Of a stretch of 51,803 nucleotides of DNA, positions 33,467 to 47,201 are shown piece after piece; the stretch's first letter is position 1; every line of letters starts with the position of its first letter. The notes under the pieces were generated by a model. It was not told the DNA's origin, made no database searches, and worked only from the letters and a program-made list of their open reading frames with translations. The stretch covers positions 563-52,365 of the forward strand of contig CAUDNR010004410.1 of assembly GCA_958430865.1 (NCBI GenBank), in the 5' to 3' direction. The position numbers were made by a program, and so were the translations under genes. This stretch comes from Entrophospora sp. SA101 (lineage: Eukaryota; Glomeromycota; Glomeromycetes; Entrophosporales; Entrophosporaceae).

Positions 33467-34694
33467 TGGAAAAAGAAGGACTTATGGTCGGTATAGTCAG
33501 TATCAACGATGGTAATATAGAAAGATATTTCATTGCCTGACCCAAAATCCTTCAACTTGGTGAAATGTTAACAGATATGATGTGAGTTCCCACATGGACA
33601 GGGCTTGGTGTGCGGATGTAATGGTTTGTGAGAATGGATGACGGAGAGAAAGGATATAGATGGAAGGATGTACAGGCGTATAAGCGAGGATGCGAGAATA
33701 ATGGTAGATGGAGGAGCGGAGTCGATGGAAATACAGGGTGACAGCAAAGGTTTCAGTGTTGATGCAATTGTGCGGGGTCTGTGATGTGGCATCTCAAGTA
33801 GAAAAGTAAAAAATGGTAATTATATGAAAACTTAAAAGGCAAATGTGCAATAGTAACATTTCATATTTCGAGCATGTTGTCTGAGTCATTTAATACGAAG
33901 TCACTAAATCTGGCACATAGCCAAGATATTGACTTAAACCTAAATTTCAAATAAAAAAATTTATTTAAATTCGAATGATATTAGTTAACCAAACAATAAA
34001 GACAAAAGTAACGAATATTTCCATCCAAAAAATATACAAATTAATTTTTAATTTAAATAATAATATTCTTTTCTAAATAAATTTATTTGCAGAATTGCAA
34101 GAATATAAGCAGAACTTGAACAGGAATAATGGCAGATTCTTGGTATGATCGCTGGCAGACTTGTTTTTTTTTTCACAAACCAAGATTTAAACATATGTGA
34201 ATTACAAACAATTTGTAGTGTCAAATTATCCTCGTAAAATTTTATTAGAAGAAATCTAACAAATCATGATTAAAGAACATGAAAAATATCAATCTAATTT
34301 GACCAATAAAACGTTTTTTGATGAGTGAGTGTATATTCATTTCAAACTTGAGAAAAGCAATGAAATAATATATATTGTTAATCAATATTCTAAATTTTTT
34401 TAACCACCTCATCCATGGTATTAACATATACATCTTCAGTTAATAGTAATAAAAAGGAGACAATTCATGGCTTATTCTTATTCACATTTATTTGTTTTTA
34501 TAGGATCTCAGTCGAATCAAAACTTTCAAGGAAAGACGTGACGGAAATAATGTAGAATGCCTGACTACATGTTGCATAATAGAGAGGGAAAAAAACAATG
34601 TTAAACCATATTGTGTATTTATAGGTCGGCCAAAAAAATCATGGAACCCTTGGTGTCTGTCTGGAGTATATCTGATAATGGAGATCCCTGAATA
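33467..34694 (+). pseudogene. Decayed multi-exon gene, family unknown
   Basis: Exon-like pieces on one strand: MEKEGLMVGIVSINDGN at 33467 (TGA at 33538, then PKILQLGEML), about 34094-34140 after TTTGCAG, 34180-34331 (NYKQFVVSNYPRKILLEE, TAA, KEHEKYQSNLTNKTFFDE) and 34505-34694 (DLSRIKTFKERRDG, CVFIGRPKKSWNPWCLSGVY, ending at TAA). The last piece follows TTTTTATAG and is open for 63 codons. Internal stops and frame changes indicate decay. I do not recognise the family. Confidence 0.45.
33566..33795. other. GC-rich compositional island
   Basis: About 230 bp of roughly balanced GC, purine-rich on the plus strand (GGATGACGGAGAGAAAGG, GGAGGAGCGGAGTCGATGG), within DNA that is otherwise very AT-rich. 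It lies between pieces of the decayed gene. The minus strand is open for 74 codons, but the peptide is low in complexity and unconvincing. Probably inserted foreign or mobile DNA. Confidence 0.5.
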
Positions 34695-35437
34695 AGTAGT
34701 TTTTATAAAAAAATTTTTTTTTGAAATTTTGCACTTAAAAGTACATATAAAATTAAAACTTATAGGATAATGGCACGTCAAATTCGTCAAGTCCATCAAA
34801 CCCATGAGAAATTTGTTGTGTCCGATTGCTGGAACGCCTATTAAGAATCATAAATGTTTATTGTTTCTTTATTAGTACATAAAATATGATTCAATATATT
34901 CCAAACATTGATTAAAACCAAGTGGGATTTGTTGTTTTTTTTTGTTTTTTTTTATTATTATTTAAAAACTTTATTTCTTTTTCTACAAAAAACTAAAATA
35001 ACAAAAAAAAAATTGTATACAAAAAAAGGAGAAAAAACTTTAGAAAATTTACTATATAAAAAAGCCCATATAAAAAGAATTAAAATAAAAAAAAACCTAT
35101 ATAAACCCATATTAAACCTTAATTATATATAATGTATATATAAAAATAATTTACAACTTTTTTAATTAAAAAAAAAAGGAAAAAAAAACTTATAACCCTA
35201 GAAAAATAAAGAAAAGAAAAGAATTACAAGAAAATAAATAAAAAATAAATATTTAAAATTATTCCTAAAATTACAATTAAAGAATTTATTTTTCTAAAGA
35301 AAAAACTATAGTTTAAATAAATAAATTCTAGAAATGTTATATATTTATTTTCAAATCTAAAAAGCCCATAAGGCCTCTCGAGCCAATTTCTCTCTAGTTT
35401 CAATTAATCAATTGATCAATTAATTGGATTAATTGGA
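34695..35437. other. AT-rich intergenic region
   Basis: Poly-A/T-rich DNA on the 3' side of the TBC gene; nothing recognised. Confidence 0.5.
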
Positions 35438-38400
35438 TTAATTAGAAGAAACGTTACCAATCCCGTTGCTGATATTAGTGATCGTACTAAATAAATTTGC
35501 TAAACTCAAACTACTTAATCTTTTATTTTCAATTTTTTTACCAGATTCAACACTGGCATTTTTATCATCATCATCATCATCTTTACCCATATCAAATCCA
35601 ATATCGTCAAATCCATAAATCAAACTACTCAATTCCTCCAACTGATGACTCATATCTTCTCTTGCATCTTCACTTTCTAACAATAATATTTTAATATTTT
35701 TCAAAGACTTTTCCAATTCTGATACTTTTTTGGTTGATTCACATGATCCTGTACATATATTTGGTGATATTATTTGATAATCGTCATCATTATTAAGAGT
35801 AGTTTGCTGTTGCTGCTGCTGCTGTTGTTTAGAATTACCAAAGAAACTCATAAATGAGACTCTTCTAAATGATTTGCTTTTGTTAATTGAAGTGTTTAAT
35901 AATTCTTCTTTTAATTCTTGTTTAAATGTTGTCAAATCAAAATCTTCACCCAATCCTTGAACACCATCTTCATCATATTCAACACAATTACCTGTTGCAC
36001 CATTACCATTATTACTGTCATCACAAATACCAGGACTTAGCATTAACACAATTCCGTTCTCTTCAATTTCTTTCTTCAACTTTTCGTTCTCTCTTTTAAC
36101 TTTATTCAATTGAATTCTTAACTCCTTGACACCTTTAACATTTTCCAACATTGCATTTTTCTCATATATAACTTCAGCATTCTCCTCGTCCAGTCTTTTG
36201 ATTTCATCTCTGAAAAAACTATTTTTATCTTGTAATTTCTTATTAACTTTAAATGATTTATCCAAATTATCCTCCAATTCCAATATTTTCTTTACCAACA
36301 TTTCATTTTCTTGCATCAAAACATATTTTTCTTCTTTTAATTGATTTAATTCTTGAGTTGAAATAAATTTATATGGAAATTGATTACTATTTTTACCGGC
36401 GTTGAAGATTCCATTATTATTTAATTTTACTGATAATGATAAATTTTTAGAATTTAAATTGTTATTATTAAATAAATTAAAATGTTGCTTCTCATCAGCA
36501 ATTACAGCACCACCAATTATATCTTGTTGAAACACTGTTGTCGGTAAAGATGCTCTTCTCTTGATAGTCTTATGGTTATTAATATCATTAATGCTATCAG
36601 AAATAAAATCTAAATTGGGTTTTGGTGGTGTTAAAGGTCCATTACTATCACTAGTATTTGTAGTATCATCATTAAGTGTCGCGTCACTATTGATAGACAA
36701 AACCGATAATGAAGACATTCTTTTATTTTCTTTTTCGATACCTTTAACTCTCAACTTGTATCCTTCCAACTCGTTAATTAAATCCATCTTCTCCATTTTA
36801 ATATTTACCAATTGATCGGTCAAATCAACGTGATCTTTTTGTAATTGCGATAATGCTAAAACCAAATCTTCAATTTGTTGATGTAATATTCCCACGTTTG
36901 TTGAAGATGTTAATGGTTGTGGCTGTGATGGGTTATTTACTGAAAAGAATGAAGCGGCTGTGGGAGTTGCAGGATTTGTTTGACTATTATTGTCGTCATT
37001 GTTATTATCATCACTGTCTTCTGCAATAATAGTGGTAGCGATGGTGGTGGCGGTGGTGGCGGCGGTGCCAGTACTAGGTGGTGTTGTTTCTGTATCGGAT
37101 GATGCGTTTGAAGAAGATCCCAAATCACTATTTAATGAATTGTTATTTGATGAGGAGGAGGAAGTTGCATAATTTACAAATGATTGTATCGAGTTTCTAG
37201 TGTTTGGTAATGACCAACGTTTAGGTTTATTACCATCACGTTTATTAGCAGTATTGTCTCCTTCAATGGCTTTTTTTCTTTTATCTTTTTTATTAGTGCT
37301 GCTGCTGTTTCTACCAAATCTGCTATTAAACCTAACGGCCACCAATTCCTCTGCTCTTTTCTTTGAATCTTCTAAATCTTTAACGTAATTTTCTGAAAGA
37401 TGATCCAATTTTGATTTAGTTATAACTGAACTCAAAGACATTGCATCTTTAATTAATCCTGTTGGTTCATTATTATAAGCATCATAAAGTCTCGAGGTCA
37501 AAAAATCCAACAAATCTTCAAATTCCCCAAGTGAGTTCAACGTTTCCTCATTTTTCTTTAATAATGCGACTGCAACTCGCATAATTGTTTCGGGGGCACC
37601 TTCAGCAAACGCAACATCATAAATTCTTAAAACTAATGGGAATGGGTAACTATAAGCAAACAATGATAAAAACCATTGTGATGCAAACATTCCAACGTTT
37701 ACGCCGTGTAAATGGAAGTGTGCATGAAGATTTGGTAGTATTTGTGAAAGAAGTGCTGAAAATTGGTAAAGTCTTAGTTGCAAACCTTCCATATTTAAAG
37801 TAAACATGGTTCTCATATCATATGTTTCCATTAATCTATTATTTATCAAATAATATCAGTGTTAGTCAATGATTTTTTTTTGGATGAGAAAAAATAATGT
37901 TGATTATTTTTTTTTACCTGACAAAAACACAAAATGCTTGGGTTTCATTCATCTAAAAATATATATGAAATAATACATGCATACATGTATATATAATGTT
38001 ATTACACGATTACAAATTACAAATCTTTAGGCTATTTATATATATTACATACGTTCATCACCAATGGACCAACCAAGAATCCTAAACCTTGACAATATCC
38101 AACCAAAGGATCATAAAGACTATAGGCTTTTAACACATTCCAAAGCATAGTTTGGCCTTTTCCATTTTCCTTCTTGAACATCTCAATAGTAGGAAACGTT
38201 CTAGCCAAATCACGTTGAATTATACGATCGTAAGGTGATGACTCGTTTAATAGTTGCGAGTACATTGTTTCCAAGTAGGTGGAAGAAGCTTGAGACATTG
38301 ATTGCCAGATCAATCCTCTCAATTTAGGTGGTAAACCTTGTTGTAATTTTGCTGTTAACAAATGTGGTAACTTTGTTGCGACAGAATTATAATCTTGAAT

Positions 38401-39982
38401 TAAAGCAGTCCAGAAGTCCCAATCAATTGTTTTCGTAGATTCGATTGCTAATTTATTACTATTACTATTATTACTATTATTAATTTTAATTTTAATATTA
38501 TCAGTAATGAGTTCTTCTAAATTATTACTAATAATGTCGGTGGAATCATCGGTGGGTGATGGACTTGTGATGTCATCAATTAACGACTGTACAGTTTCTA
38601 AATTTGCTTTAAGAACATTAGATTCTATACAAACAGATTTTGGATCATTATCTAATAATTCATTTTGTCTTTCAAGTCTTGCCAACAAAAATTGTGTTGA
38701 ATCCTAAATAAAATAAAATAATTTTTTTATTAGATATAAATAAATAGCTCTCTATAAAGAATGAAATGAAATGATGAACGAATTTGTATTCATTTACCTG
38801 AGGAGGCAATTGAGAATTTTGTTCTTCCAATCTAGCCAATAACTCTTTATTGATTTCATCTTTTGGTGAAACTCTATTACTAACATTTTTAGCACCTTTA
38901 GATTTTTTTACAAGGTTTCTATTTGTATTAAAATGACTACGACCTTTAGGTGCAATGCCATTAAGTACAAGAGTTTCTGTTCCTGTGGTCGCAGCAGCAG
39001 TTTCTGTTGTAGTTGCTAATGATTTTGAAGATTTTGGTTTTTTCTTATTGTTAGGCTGTGAAGAATTTACTGTTGAGGAGGAGGAAGAGTCATCGGAACT
39101 TTTACTAGATTTGTTGGAGGAAAATGATTCTGATCTGCGTAATTCAATAATTTTTGGTGACATTAAAGGAGGAGTAGAAGAATTAATTCTAGCATTATTG
39201 TTGGTGGTGCTAGTAGTAGTAGAAGGTCCTGAAGTGATGTTGGCTGAATTGGTAGCAGTTGAACTGTTTGTGGATTTATTATTATTCGAATCTTTTAGGG
39301 AGCTTTGGCCATTTGAAGAAGTAGAATTTTTACGATTTTTTATTGTTAAATTTAGTTTCAACGGAGGATTTTGTCTACGATTCAATAAATTTCCTGCCGA
39401 GGAGGAAGAATTTGAAGTTGTAGAAGATTCAACATCTCCGTTGCTGCTGCTACTGCTGTTGTTAGTACTATTATTTTTGGATTTTTTTGAACTTTTATTA
39501 TTACTACCATTATTATTTGTGTCTACGGCATTCTTTTTTGGTATATTAGTAGTAATTGTTGCTGCTGCTGTTGTTGTTGTTGTAGTTGAGTCTTCATTTT
39601 CATTGGCAATACTTTTTTTCCTTTCTAATTGAGATAATTTTTTCTCTGATTTTTTTGAAATTTCTAATGATTTCTCTTTGGAATTGGCAATTTTTGATGA
39701 ATTGGAGCTAGCGTTAGAACTGGAATTATTAGAGCTAGCATTAGAATTAGAATTCGACTTATTACTATTATTATTTTTTGGTTTAATGCTTGAAATTGAA
39801 TTATTTCTATTAATAATACTCTTATGATTGCTCTTATTAGTGCCCTTAACACTACTACTTTTTTGTTGTGATTCAATTTTTACATTATTATTATTATTAT
39901 CATTATTATTATCATTATTGTTAATTAATAATTTATCGGAATTTGGACTGATCTTTATATTTAAAATTTGCTTTTCATCCAT
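35438..39982 (-). CDS. TBC-domain RabGAP, GYP5/EVI5-like
   Basis: Four exons, 39982-38798, 38703-38053, 37952-37918 and 37835-35438, with matching phases give 1422 aa. Residues 1-395 are disordered Ser/Asn/Thr-rich sequence ending in an ELLARLEEQNSQLPPQ segment. The TBC domain runs from about 518 (GLPPKLRGLIWQSM) to about 750. It keeps both catalytic fingers: IQRDLAR with Arg563 and the YCQG motif with Gln600. The C-terminal part has coiled coils around 945-1005 and 1115-1220, separated by low-complexity linkers including a Gln run. This order, TBC then long coiled coils, is that of yeast GYP5 and animal EVI5, which stimulate GTP hydrolysis by Rabs in exocytic or recycling traffic. The N-terminal extension is unusually long. 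Confidence 0.92.
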
Positions 39983-41383
39983 TTTTTTTATATTATAATA
40001 ATTTATTTTTTAAAAATATTAAATCATAAAAATAAAATAAAATAAAATAAAATAAAATAAATAAATAAATAAATTTTTTTTTGGAGGTTTTTTAAATTTA
40101 ATTTACTATTTATTTATATTTGTGTGTTTGCAATATATAATTATATAAAAAATGAGATAATGTGATAATAATGATAATGTATCTAGAAAAAGATAATTTA
40201 TTCCAACCTGGGAAGAATAATGATTATTCAATTGTCTAAAAATTTTATAATAAATTTTATTTTTTAATTGTTTTAAATTGTTATAATGAATAAAGCGAAT
40301 ATAATAATAAAAATTTGAAAAATTGCAAAAAAAAAAAAAAATTAAAAGGAGATAAGTAAAAAAGTTGGTTGGCAAAAAAAAATATTTTTTTTTTTGTGAT
40401 TGTAAAACCGTTTAATTAAGTGTTTAATTAGTTAGCGAGTGATTAGTATATGTAGATATGTAACGTATGTATGAATTGAATTACAACAATACACAGCAAA
40501 TAATAATAATATTTATTTTCAATCAATCAATTAGCAACGACGACGAGAACAACAAAATGTTTCCTCATTATTTTCGTTTTTCATTTTTTTTCTTGCTAAT
40601 TCACGCTAACAATCAATCGGATTGATTGATTGATTAGTTAATTAATTCACGCTCATCATCTGCAATCAATTATCATCTATCGTACCTAACTACTTTATAT
40701 AAACAGCAAATAATATAAGAAGGAACTTGGAATTTTAAATATTGGTTTAAAATGTTGTGTCACGGCTTACGCATATGTAATTATACTGCTTATTTCTTTT
40801 AAATTAATTAAATTGGTGATTAAATTTGTGCAACGTCAAAATAAATGCAATACCACCATCACCATTACTAAAGAGTTGTGATTTAACTTGTGATGGTGAT
40901 ACATGTTTCCGAGGCAAATATTCGAGCAATGTTTGCAACAAAAACAACAACAACAAAACATTTAACCTTTTAAGGTTTATTTCCCTCTTTTCTACAACTT
41001 TACAAATTCTCATTCTCACATATGTTTTAAATAATTTGTATAATGTAAAACAATCCATTTCTATTTCAACAAATTTATTTTTGTTTTGTTTTGTTGTTGT
41101 TTTCTCCTCACTTCCTTATCTCTTGATATATAAAACAATTGAGTTATTTTTAGTTTTTTAAATGATCAAAAAATTACAGTAATTTGCACCACGGCCACCC
41201 TTTAATTGATCGACGGGTTTAGAATTTTTTATCATAATATAATATATATATATAGTAATCTAATTATTTGGAAAACGGTTAAGCACAGCGGAAAAACGCC
41301 AGGTATGGAAATGATTTTTAATAGTCAATTGTTTTACAAAAATAAGGATTCTACTAAGAAAGTTAGTGACAAGAAAATCAAAA
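39983..41383. promoter_or_regulatory. Divergent intergenic region between TBC and BTB-TLDc genes
   Basis: 1.4 kb between two divergent starts, so it should contain both promoters. It contains an (AAATA)n microsatellite at about 40029-40072 and palindromic AATCAATC/GATTGATT words near 40515-40645. No gene is convincingly encoded; a 111-codon frame at 40826 looks accidental. Confidence 0.5.
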
Positions 41384-42978
41384 ATGTCATCATCACCTGC
41401 TTCCAATAGTAATAGTGGTAATGATGATGATGATTATGATACATTGTTCAAAGTAGGAGGTGGTGGTGGTGGTGATGAACCTAAAAGCAGCAAGACGTTT
41501 AAATTACATTCAGAAATTTTAAAAAAGAATTCACCATATTTCACAAGTGCATTTTCAAGTGAATGGGTCAAAAAAGACGAAAAGAATGATGGACTAATTA
41601 TTTTTGAAAAACCTAATATTAGTGCCGAGGATTTTGAATTAATTGTAAAGTAAGTTTTTTTTTTTTTTGATTTCTAATTTTTCTATTTTCATTTTTTTTT
41701 TTTTTTTTTTTTTTTTAAAACAAAAATTTTCTTTACGGCATCAATCATAAAAAAACAATTAGATTTTTATACAATAAACCAATAAATTTTGATGAGGTAG
41801 AAATTACAAATATATTTGAGTTATTGGTGCCAGCAGATGAATTATTCCTAACAAATTTTATCAAGGAAATAGAAACTTATTTAATAAATAATCATCGGAG
41901 ATGGTCGAAAAAGGGTTTTGGAATCCATTATTTATCCATGACGGTTAGACTGAAAATATGTGAAGAATTACAAACATTTGCCATTAATTTATTTGCCCAA
42001 AATCCACAAATCCTTTTCGATTCAAATAAACATTTGTACATGGAAGATGATGTGTTGTTTGTAGGATTGTTGAAACACGAAGATTTTTTGATGGACGAGA
42101 TTGAAATTTGGGAATTTATGATAGATTGGGCAAAATCAAATAACGATTTATCAAAAAAAGATATCAAAGATTGGAGCACTGAAGATTTTCAACGAGTTAG
42201 CAAATCGATGGAAAACATTTTACCTTTGATAAGATTTAATAATATTTTAGCAAATGAATTTTATGAAAAGGTCCAACCTTACAGATCAATATTCACAAAT
42301 CATGCATTCTATGAAAATATTTTATGGAATTATATTTTACCACAAAAGAAAATAAATTCATCTTTGACCGTCCCTTCTTCGATCTCAACATCTGCTACTT
42401 TGAGAAAAGGAGCGATAGATTCCAAAATTTTAAAAGTGAAACATGTAGCTTTAATTTCCAGTTGGTTAGATCAACGGCATGTTATTTATTACAATTCGCA
42501 AATTCCATACAAATTCGCTTTGAAATGTCGTGGAAGTGAAGATGGGTTTGCCGCGGAAATTTTTCGATTAAAAAGTGGTACCATCCCAAACACACTGCTA
42601 ATCATAAAAGTTAGCGGAACCAATGAAATATTGGGTGGATATAATCCAACACATTGGGGACATGATCGATCTATAAAGGATAAAAGCTTTTGGAGACCAG
42701 CCAACAACAGTTTTATCTTCTCGATGGACACCGATCCGAACAAATGGGATTCTGCTAGATTGAGTAGAATTAATCCGGATTTCTCGGAGAAAGCATTTTT
42801 AATTAGTAATTATAGTGGACCACAATTTGGGAATGGTGATTTGAAATTGGGAGATCATTTTAATTTTAAAACTTCATCTTGCAAAAAAAGTTACTATTTA
42901 GAGTCTATTAGGAATACAGATGATAATTTTTTTTCAATTGAAGAATATGAATTGTTCCAATTGGTTAAAGGAGTTTGA
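41384..42978 (+). CDS. BTB-BACK-TLDc domain protein
   Basis: Two exons, 41384-41649 and 41763-42978, split within a Lys codon by a GTAAGT...TTAG intron, give 493 aa. BTB starts near residue 20 (DYDTLFKV, then KTFKLHSEILKKNSPYF, IIFEKPNISAEDF) and runs to about 125. The BACK-like helical region is about 135-265. TLDc is about 308-490 (HVALISSWLD, YKFALKCRGSEDGF, GGYNPTHW, NSFIFSM, FGNGDLKL). A Gly run interrupts the BTB start. In fungi such proteins are usually thought to act as cullin-3 adaptors, with TLDc linked to oxidative-stress roles; both are family-level statements. The family is expanded in Rhizophagus. Confidence 0.93.
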
Positions 42979-43104
42979 TTTTTTTTTTTTGTAGTTTCAA
43001 AGAATAAATATTTATATAAATTAAAATAATACTATATATATATACGTGATAAATGAATAGAAATTTTAAATACATAACTGATTAAAAATGATTCCTAAAT
43101 AGGA

Positions 43105-46100
43105 TTAATAAACATTTTTGCCTTTATTTTTTGAAGATAAGATGGGAATGGATGATGTTGATGATATTGATGATGGTGGTGGTGGTCGATAAATATTGTT
43201 ATTGTAAGGATATCCGACAGACATTGGTGTTGGATTATTTGTAGGCATGTACGTTTGATCATAACCTTTATAAAATGTTTGATGGTTTTTTGGTCTTGGG
43301 AGAAGTTGAGGTCGGACCATTCTACTTTGTGCTACATATCCACCACTTCCAATACTGCCGCTTTTACTGCTATTACTACTGCGAATACTGTTACGAACAC
43401 TACTGGCAAGATGCGGTGGTGGCAATGTTGGAGGGGAAGGGTAATAATATCCATATGGAGGTTGTTGATAATTTTGTTGTCTTATTTTCTTTGCAGTTGT
43501 AGATGTTGACGATGATGAAGAGATGGCATTATATTGAAGATCATTATCATCCTCATATTGATAATAATAATTATCAATTGCTATTGATGATGCTGAAGAA
43601 GAAGGAGGAAGAGAAGGTGAGTCTGTTGCTGCCGATTTTGGTGCTTCTGTAGCTGATGGTTGATATTCATAATCAATAGGGCTTTCGTCGTCTTCATTTG
43701 ATATCTCCACTATTCCACTTGACTCATTTTCTCCTTCTGTTACAATCTTGGTATTTTTGGTAGTAGTTGCAGGAGTAGCTGTACTTGTTGTTCCGATTCC
43801 AACACCAACACTTGCACCGGCTTCAGCATCTCCCACTTCCTCAATATTATCATAGTTACCTTTATCAGAATATTGACCAGAATATTGATTAGGACGTGGT
43901 GGATATTGGTGGTATTGAGGGTATTGAGAGTATTGAGGGAATTGAGGTGGTGGGAATTGATGTGGTTGGAATCGAGGTGGGAACTGATGTGGTGGGAACT
44001 GAGGTGGTGGGAACTGAGGTGGTGGGAATTGAGGTGGTGGGAACTGAGGTGGATATTTGGGATATTGAGGGCGTGGATGACGTTGTGGGAGTTTAGAATA
44101 TCCATATTTATGATGTAGAGGAGGAGAATGTGTTCGATGTTGTGGATACTGATATTGATTATATTGATTGTGGTAATTTTCTATTTCTTCAATTGCTTCA
44201 TTATCATCAATAGCATAATCATCATCATTAATAATAAATTCCTGTTGATCATTATTATTGTCCTTGTCGACTTTATTACTTCCATCATCATTATCACCAT
44301 CATTATCATCATTATCATCATTATCATTGTTGATATATGGCGAAGAGTAATTTTCATTTGTGTAATAGTCGTACAAGTCATCTTTATCATTATTGTCGTC
44401 GTCGTCATCTTTTTGTAAATCTTTAGAATCTTCCTTTTCTTCGATTATAATCTCAAAATTGTTATCATTGTTGTTGTTATTATTATTATTGTTGCTGTTG
44501 TTGTCATTGCCCTTATTGTTATCATCCTTATGATTATCAACGACAACAGTATCCTTTTCAACATTTTTATCTGGTAATAATTTTTTATTATTGTTATTGC
44601 CATTATCATTTGTTAGATTTTGATTGCTGGAATTAAATTTACTAAGTCGATTTGTTAGTAATAATTTTGTCCAGGGCAAATTAAGCCCATTTAATATTGA
44701 CATTCTAATACTCCCAACTCTCGAATTATAATTATTATTATTATTATTATTATTGTTATTATTATTATTATTAAGTTTCTCCCATTCGCTCAACAAACCG
44801 TTGCCATCATTGTTGCCTATTTTTTCCCCCTGATTCAATTTATGACGATTTGTTGATCGTTCCTCAAGTTCAGTTAAAAACTTTTGTTTATCATTTAATA
44901 AAATCCAATCCGGTTCATTAAATTCTATTCCAACTTTAGTTTCCAAAATCACCCATTCGCTCATTTTTTCTATTTGATTTTGCAAATTTTCGATCCAAAC
45001 AAATGGTGATATTTCATCAATTGCTTCAATTACCAAGTAATCATCTTCTCCTTCTACCGCTTCTTGAAATTCTTTACTATCACTATTATTCTTACTGCGC
45101 CTATTTCTTTTGTTTCTTTTTATTCTAATACATAAAAACTTCAAATCTCTTTTGTCGTTATTGTTGCCGTTATTTGCAATAGAAAATGATGATGAGTAAC
45201 TCAAATAATTGTTATTATTATCAGATAATGATTCACTTATGCTTGTGCCTAATGTTGAACCAATACTTAAAACATTATCATCTGGATCTTTGAATCCAAT
45301 ATTTTTAAATTCTTCCCATAAAAATGATTGTTTGAAATTAGAATGGCGAATGTTAGGATTGCTGTTGTTATTGAAATTTTTTCTTTTCAAATGGCTTGTT
45401 GAAAATAAATTTGTATTATTATTGTTATTACCATCATCATCATTATCATCGTATAAATATTCAATTTTTGGATTATTGATATTATCATTATTATCAAACC
45501 TATATGATTTTTTACTATTGTTAGTTTTTTTACGTGACAAATTTAATGATGAATTTGATGATAATGTCGGAGACTCATCCCTTTCATCAAAAACGAAAAA
45601 CAACTTGAGGGCTGGTTCAGATAATAAATCAATTCCTTCATTTTGCAAGTCGGACCATTTTTGTTCGATTGATTTCTCACCAACCATTAAACTGGTACGA
45701 CGTTTTAATGCATTGAAAGTCTCGACCAATGAGATTTTGCTATTATTATTACTACTATGATTGTTATTACTATAATAATTATTATTGCTTCTTGCATATG
45801 GCGAAGAAGATAATTGTTGTTGATTTAGTTGCTGATTATCAATATTATTATTGTTGTTGATTTTTGCAATCGGTTCTGAAAATTTAATCGTTGAAGGTTT
45901 TCTTGAAACTGAAGGACCAGCAATAGAAGATAATAAATTACTAAGACCAGTATTTACTTGGTGATTATCTGGAAGTACTTCCTTTGATGATTTTTTTACT
46001 AATATCGAACCCAAATCTTGTTTATTGGAAGTGTCAACTAAAGAATAATATTCGGTATTAGGATTTAACAAGCATTTTTTTCTGTTCTCAACATAATTAT

Positions 46101-47201
46101 CCAATAAAAATGACAATTTTGGATCAAGATTTGTTTCATTTTGTGAAACAGATATCTCTCTTAAATACGCAAGAAATAAATGTAATAAATTATTTGAAGT
46201 CTTTAACCATTTTTTATAAGCAGTTTCAAACGGTGATAATGGTGGTGATGATGATCCTAGTAAAACATCATTGTTGTTAGTGTCGCCGGCATTATTGTTG
46301 TTGTTGTTTACCTCATCTTTCATTATGCACATTGAGACTGATTTGATTAGTTTCATTGTCACAAACATCTTATTGTTGTGATTTGATGGTGAAATGATGA
46401 TTAGTTGAGAGAATAAATCAAATATCGACAAGAGTATTTGTTGATTTGACTTGAATAATGATGCTATGAATTGATTGAATGATCCTTTTTTAGGATCATA
46501 TTGCCAGTCTTAAAGATGTTAAACGAATAGGAGAATAGATAGATGATGGTGGGTGAGAGATGGATGGAAAAAAAAAAATGAGAAAATTTATTATTTTAAC
46601 AATTTTATATTATAACTAATGTCTTGATAAAATTACCTTGTTCATTACTAACAAAATCTTTATAATTTTGATATGGTACTAATGGTACATTGCAATTCTC
46701 CAGTGTCCATCTAATTCCCAAAGCGATATTATGTAAATCTTGAAATTTAAGTTCTTCCTCGTATTCCCTTTTATCACCTCTTAAAATACAATCTACAAGA
46801 TACCCGACCTCGTCAAATTGTTCTTTTGTTTTAGCTGGACTAAATATCTTATAAATATAAATGTTGGCTTCGATTAAACCTGCGATCGTACAGTCACGTG
46901 AACAAGTGATAAGAGTGTGAGCGAGTTGGTGAATTTATATATAATTGATGTTTAATCAATGATGATGTTGATAACAATCAATTGATAATTAATAAATTTA
47001 TTGGTAATCTTAATTAATTAATACACAACCAACCAACCAACCTCTTGAACAAATTTCTCGTACAAGTAAATTAATTATAAATTCAGCCTCAATAATTGTT
47101 ATAATAGGAATCGAAGAATTTCCTTTTGGTTTCTTTTTTGAACTTAAGCCTCTTTTTAAACTACCTCTTCCTCTTTGTTTAATTAATGATGATTTAAACA
47201 T
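43105..47201 (-). CDS. Very large low-complexity protein with RhoGAP-like N-terminal region
   Basis: Three exons, 47201-47042, 46879-46637 and 46508-43105, agree in phase and give 1268 aa. The first donor is weak (GTTGGT). A basic N-terminus (KQRGRGSLKRG) precedes a conserved-looking helical part at about 30-180. Its motifs (GLIEANIYIYKIFSP, DLHNIALGIRWTLENC, PLVPYQNYKDF) resemble the order of RhoGAP helices, but there is no arginine finger at the expected GIFR position. The rest is disordered: Asn/Asp runs, a stretch at 43900-44070 encoding tandem QFPPPQFPPP and YPQY repeats, and Ser-rich tails. Possibly a scaffold or regulator of polarity GTPases; function is not established. Confidence 0.8.
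43900..44070 (-). repeat. Tandem Q-F-P-P-P coding repeat
   Basis: About seven 15-bp units (plus-strand form GGTGGTGGGAATTGA and variants) encode QFPPP/QFPPH inside the large protein. The antisense strand is open in other frames purely because of this repeat. Confidence 0.85.

Noticed and set aside
38955..39632. 225-codon frame antisense to the first TBC exon
   Set aside because: Produced by Ser/Asn/Thr codon runs on the coding strand; the peptide is Leu/Val/Glu repeats without motif.
40826..41161. 111-codon frame upstream of the BTB-TLDc gene
   Set aside because: Lies in the divergent promoter region, with no family motif and no splice link to the downstream gene.
41366..41383. Upstream GTG start for the BTB-TLDc protein
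   Set aside because: A non-ATG start is unlikely in this lineage; ATG at 41384 is in a good A-rich context.
43873..44118. Trp-rich antisense frames over the QFPPP repeat
   Set aside because: Direct by-product of the 15-bp tandem repeat.
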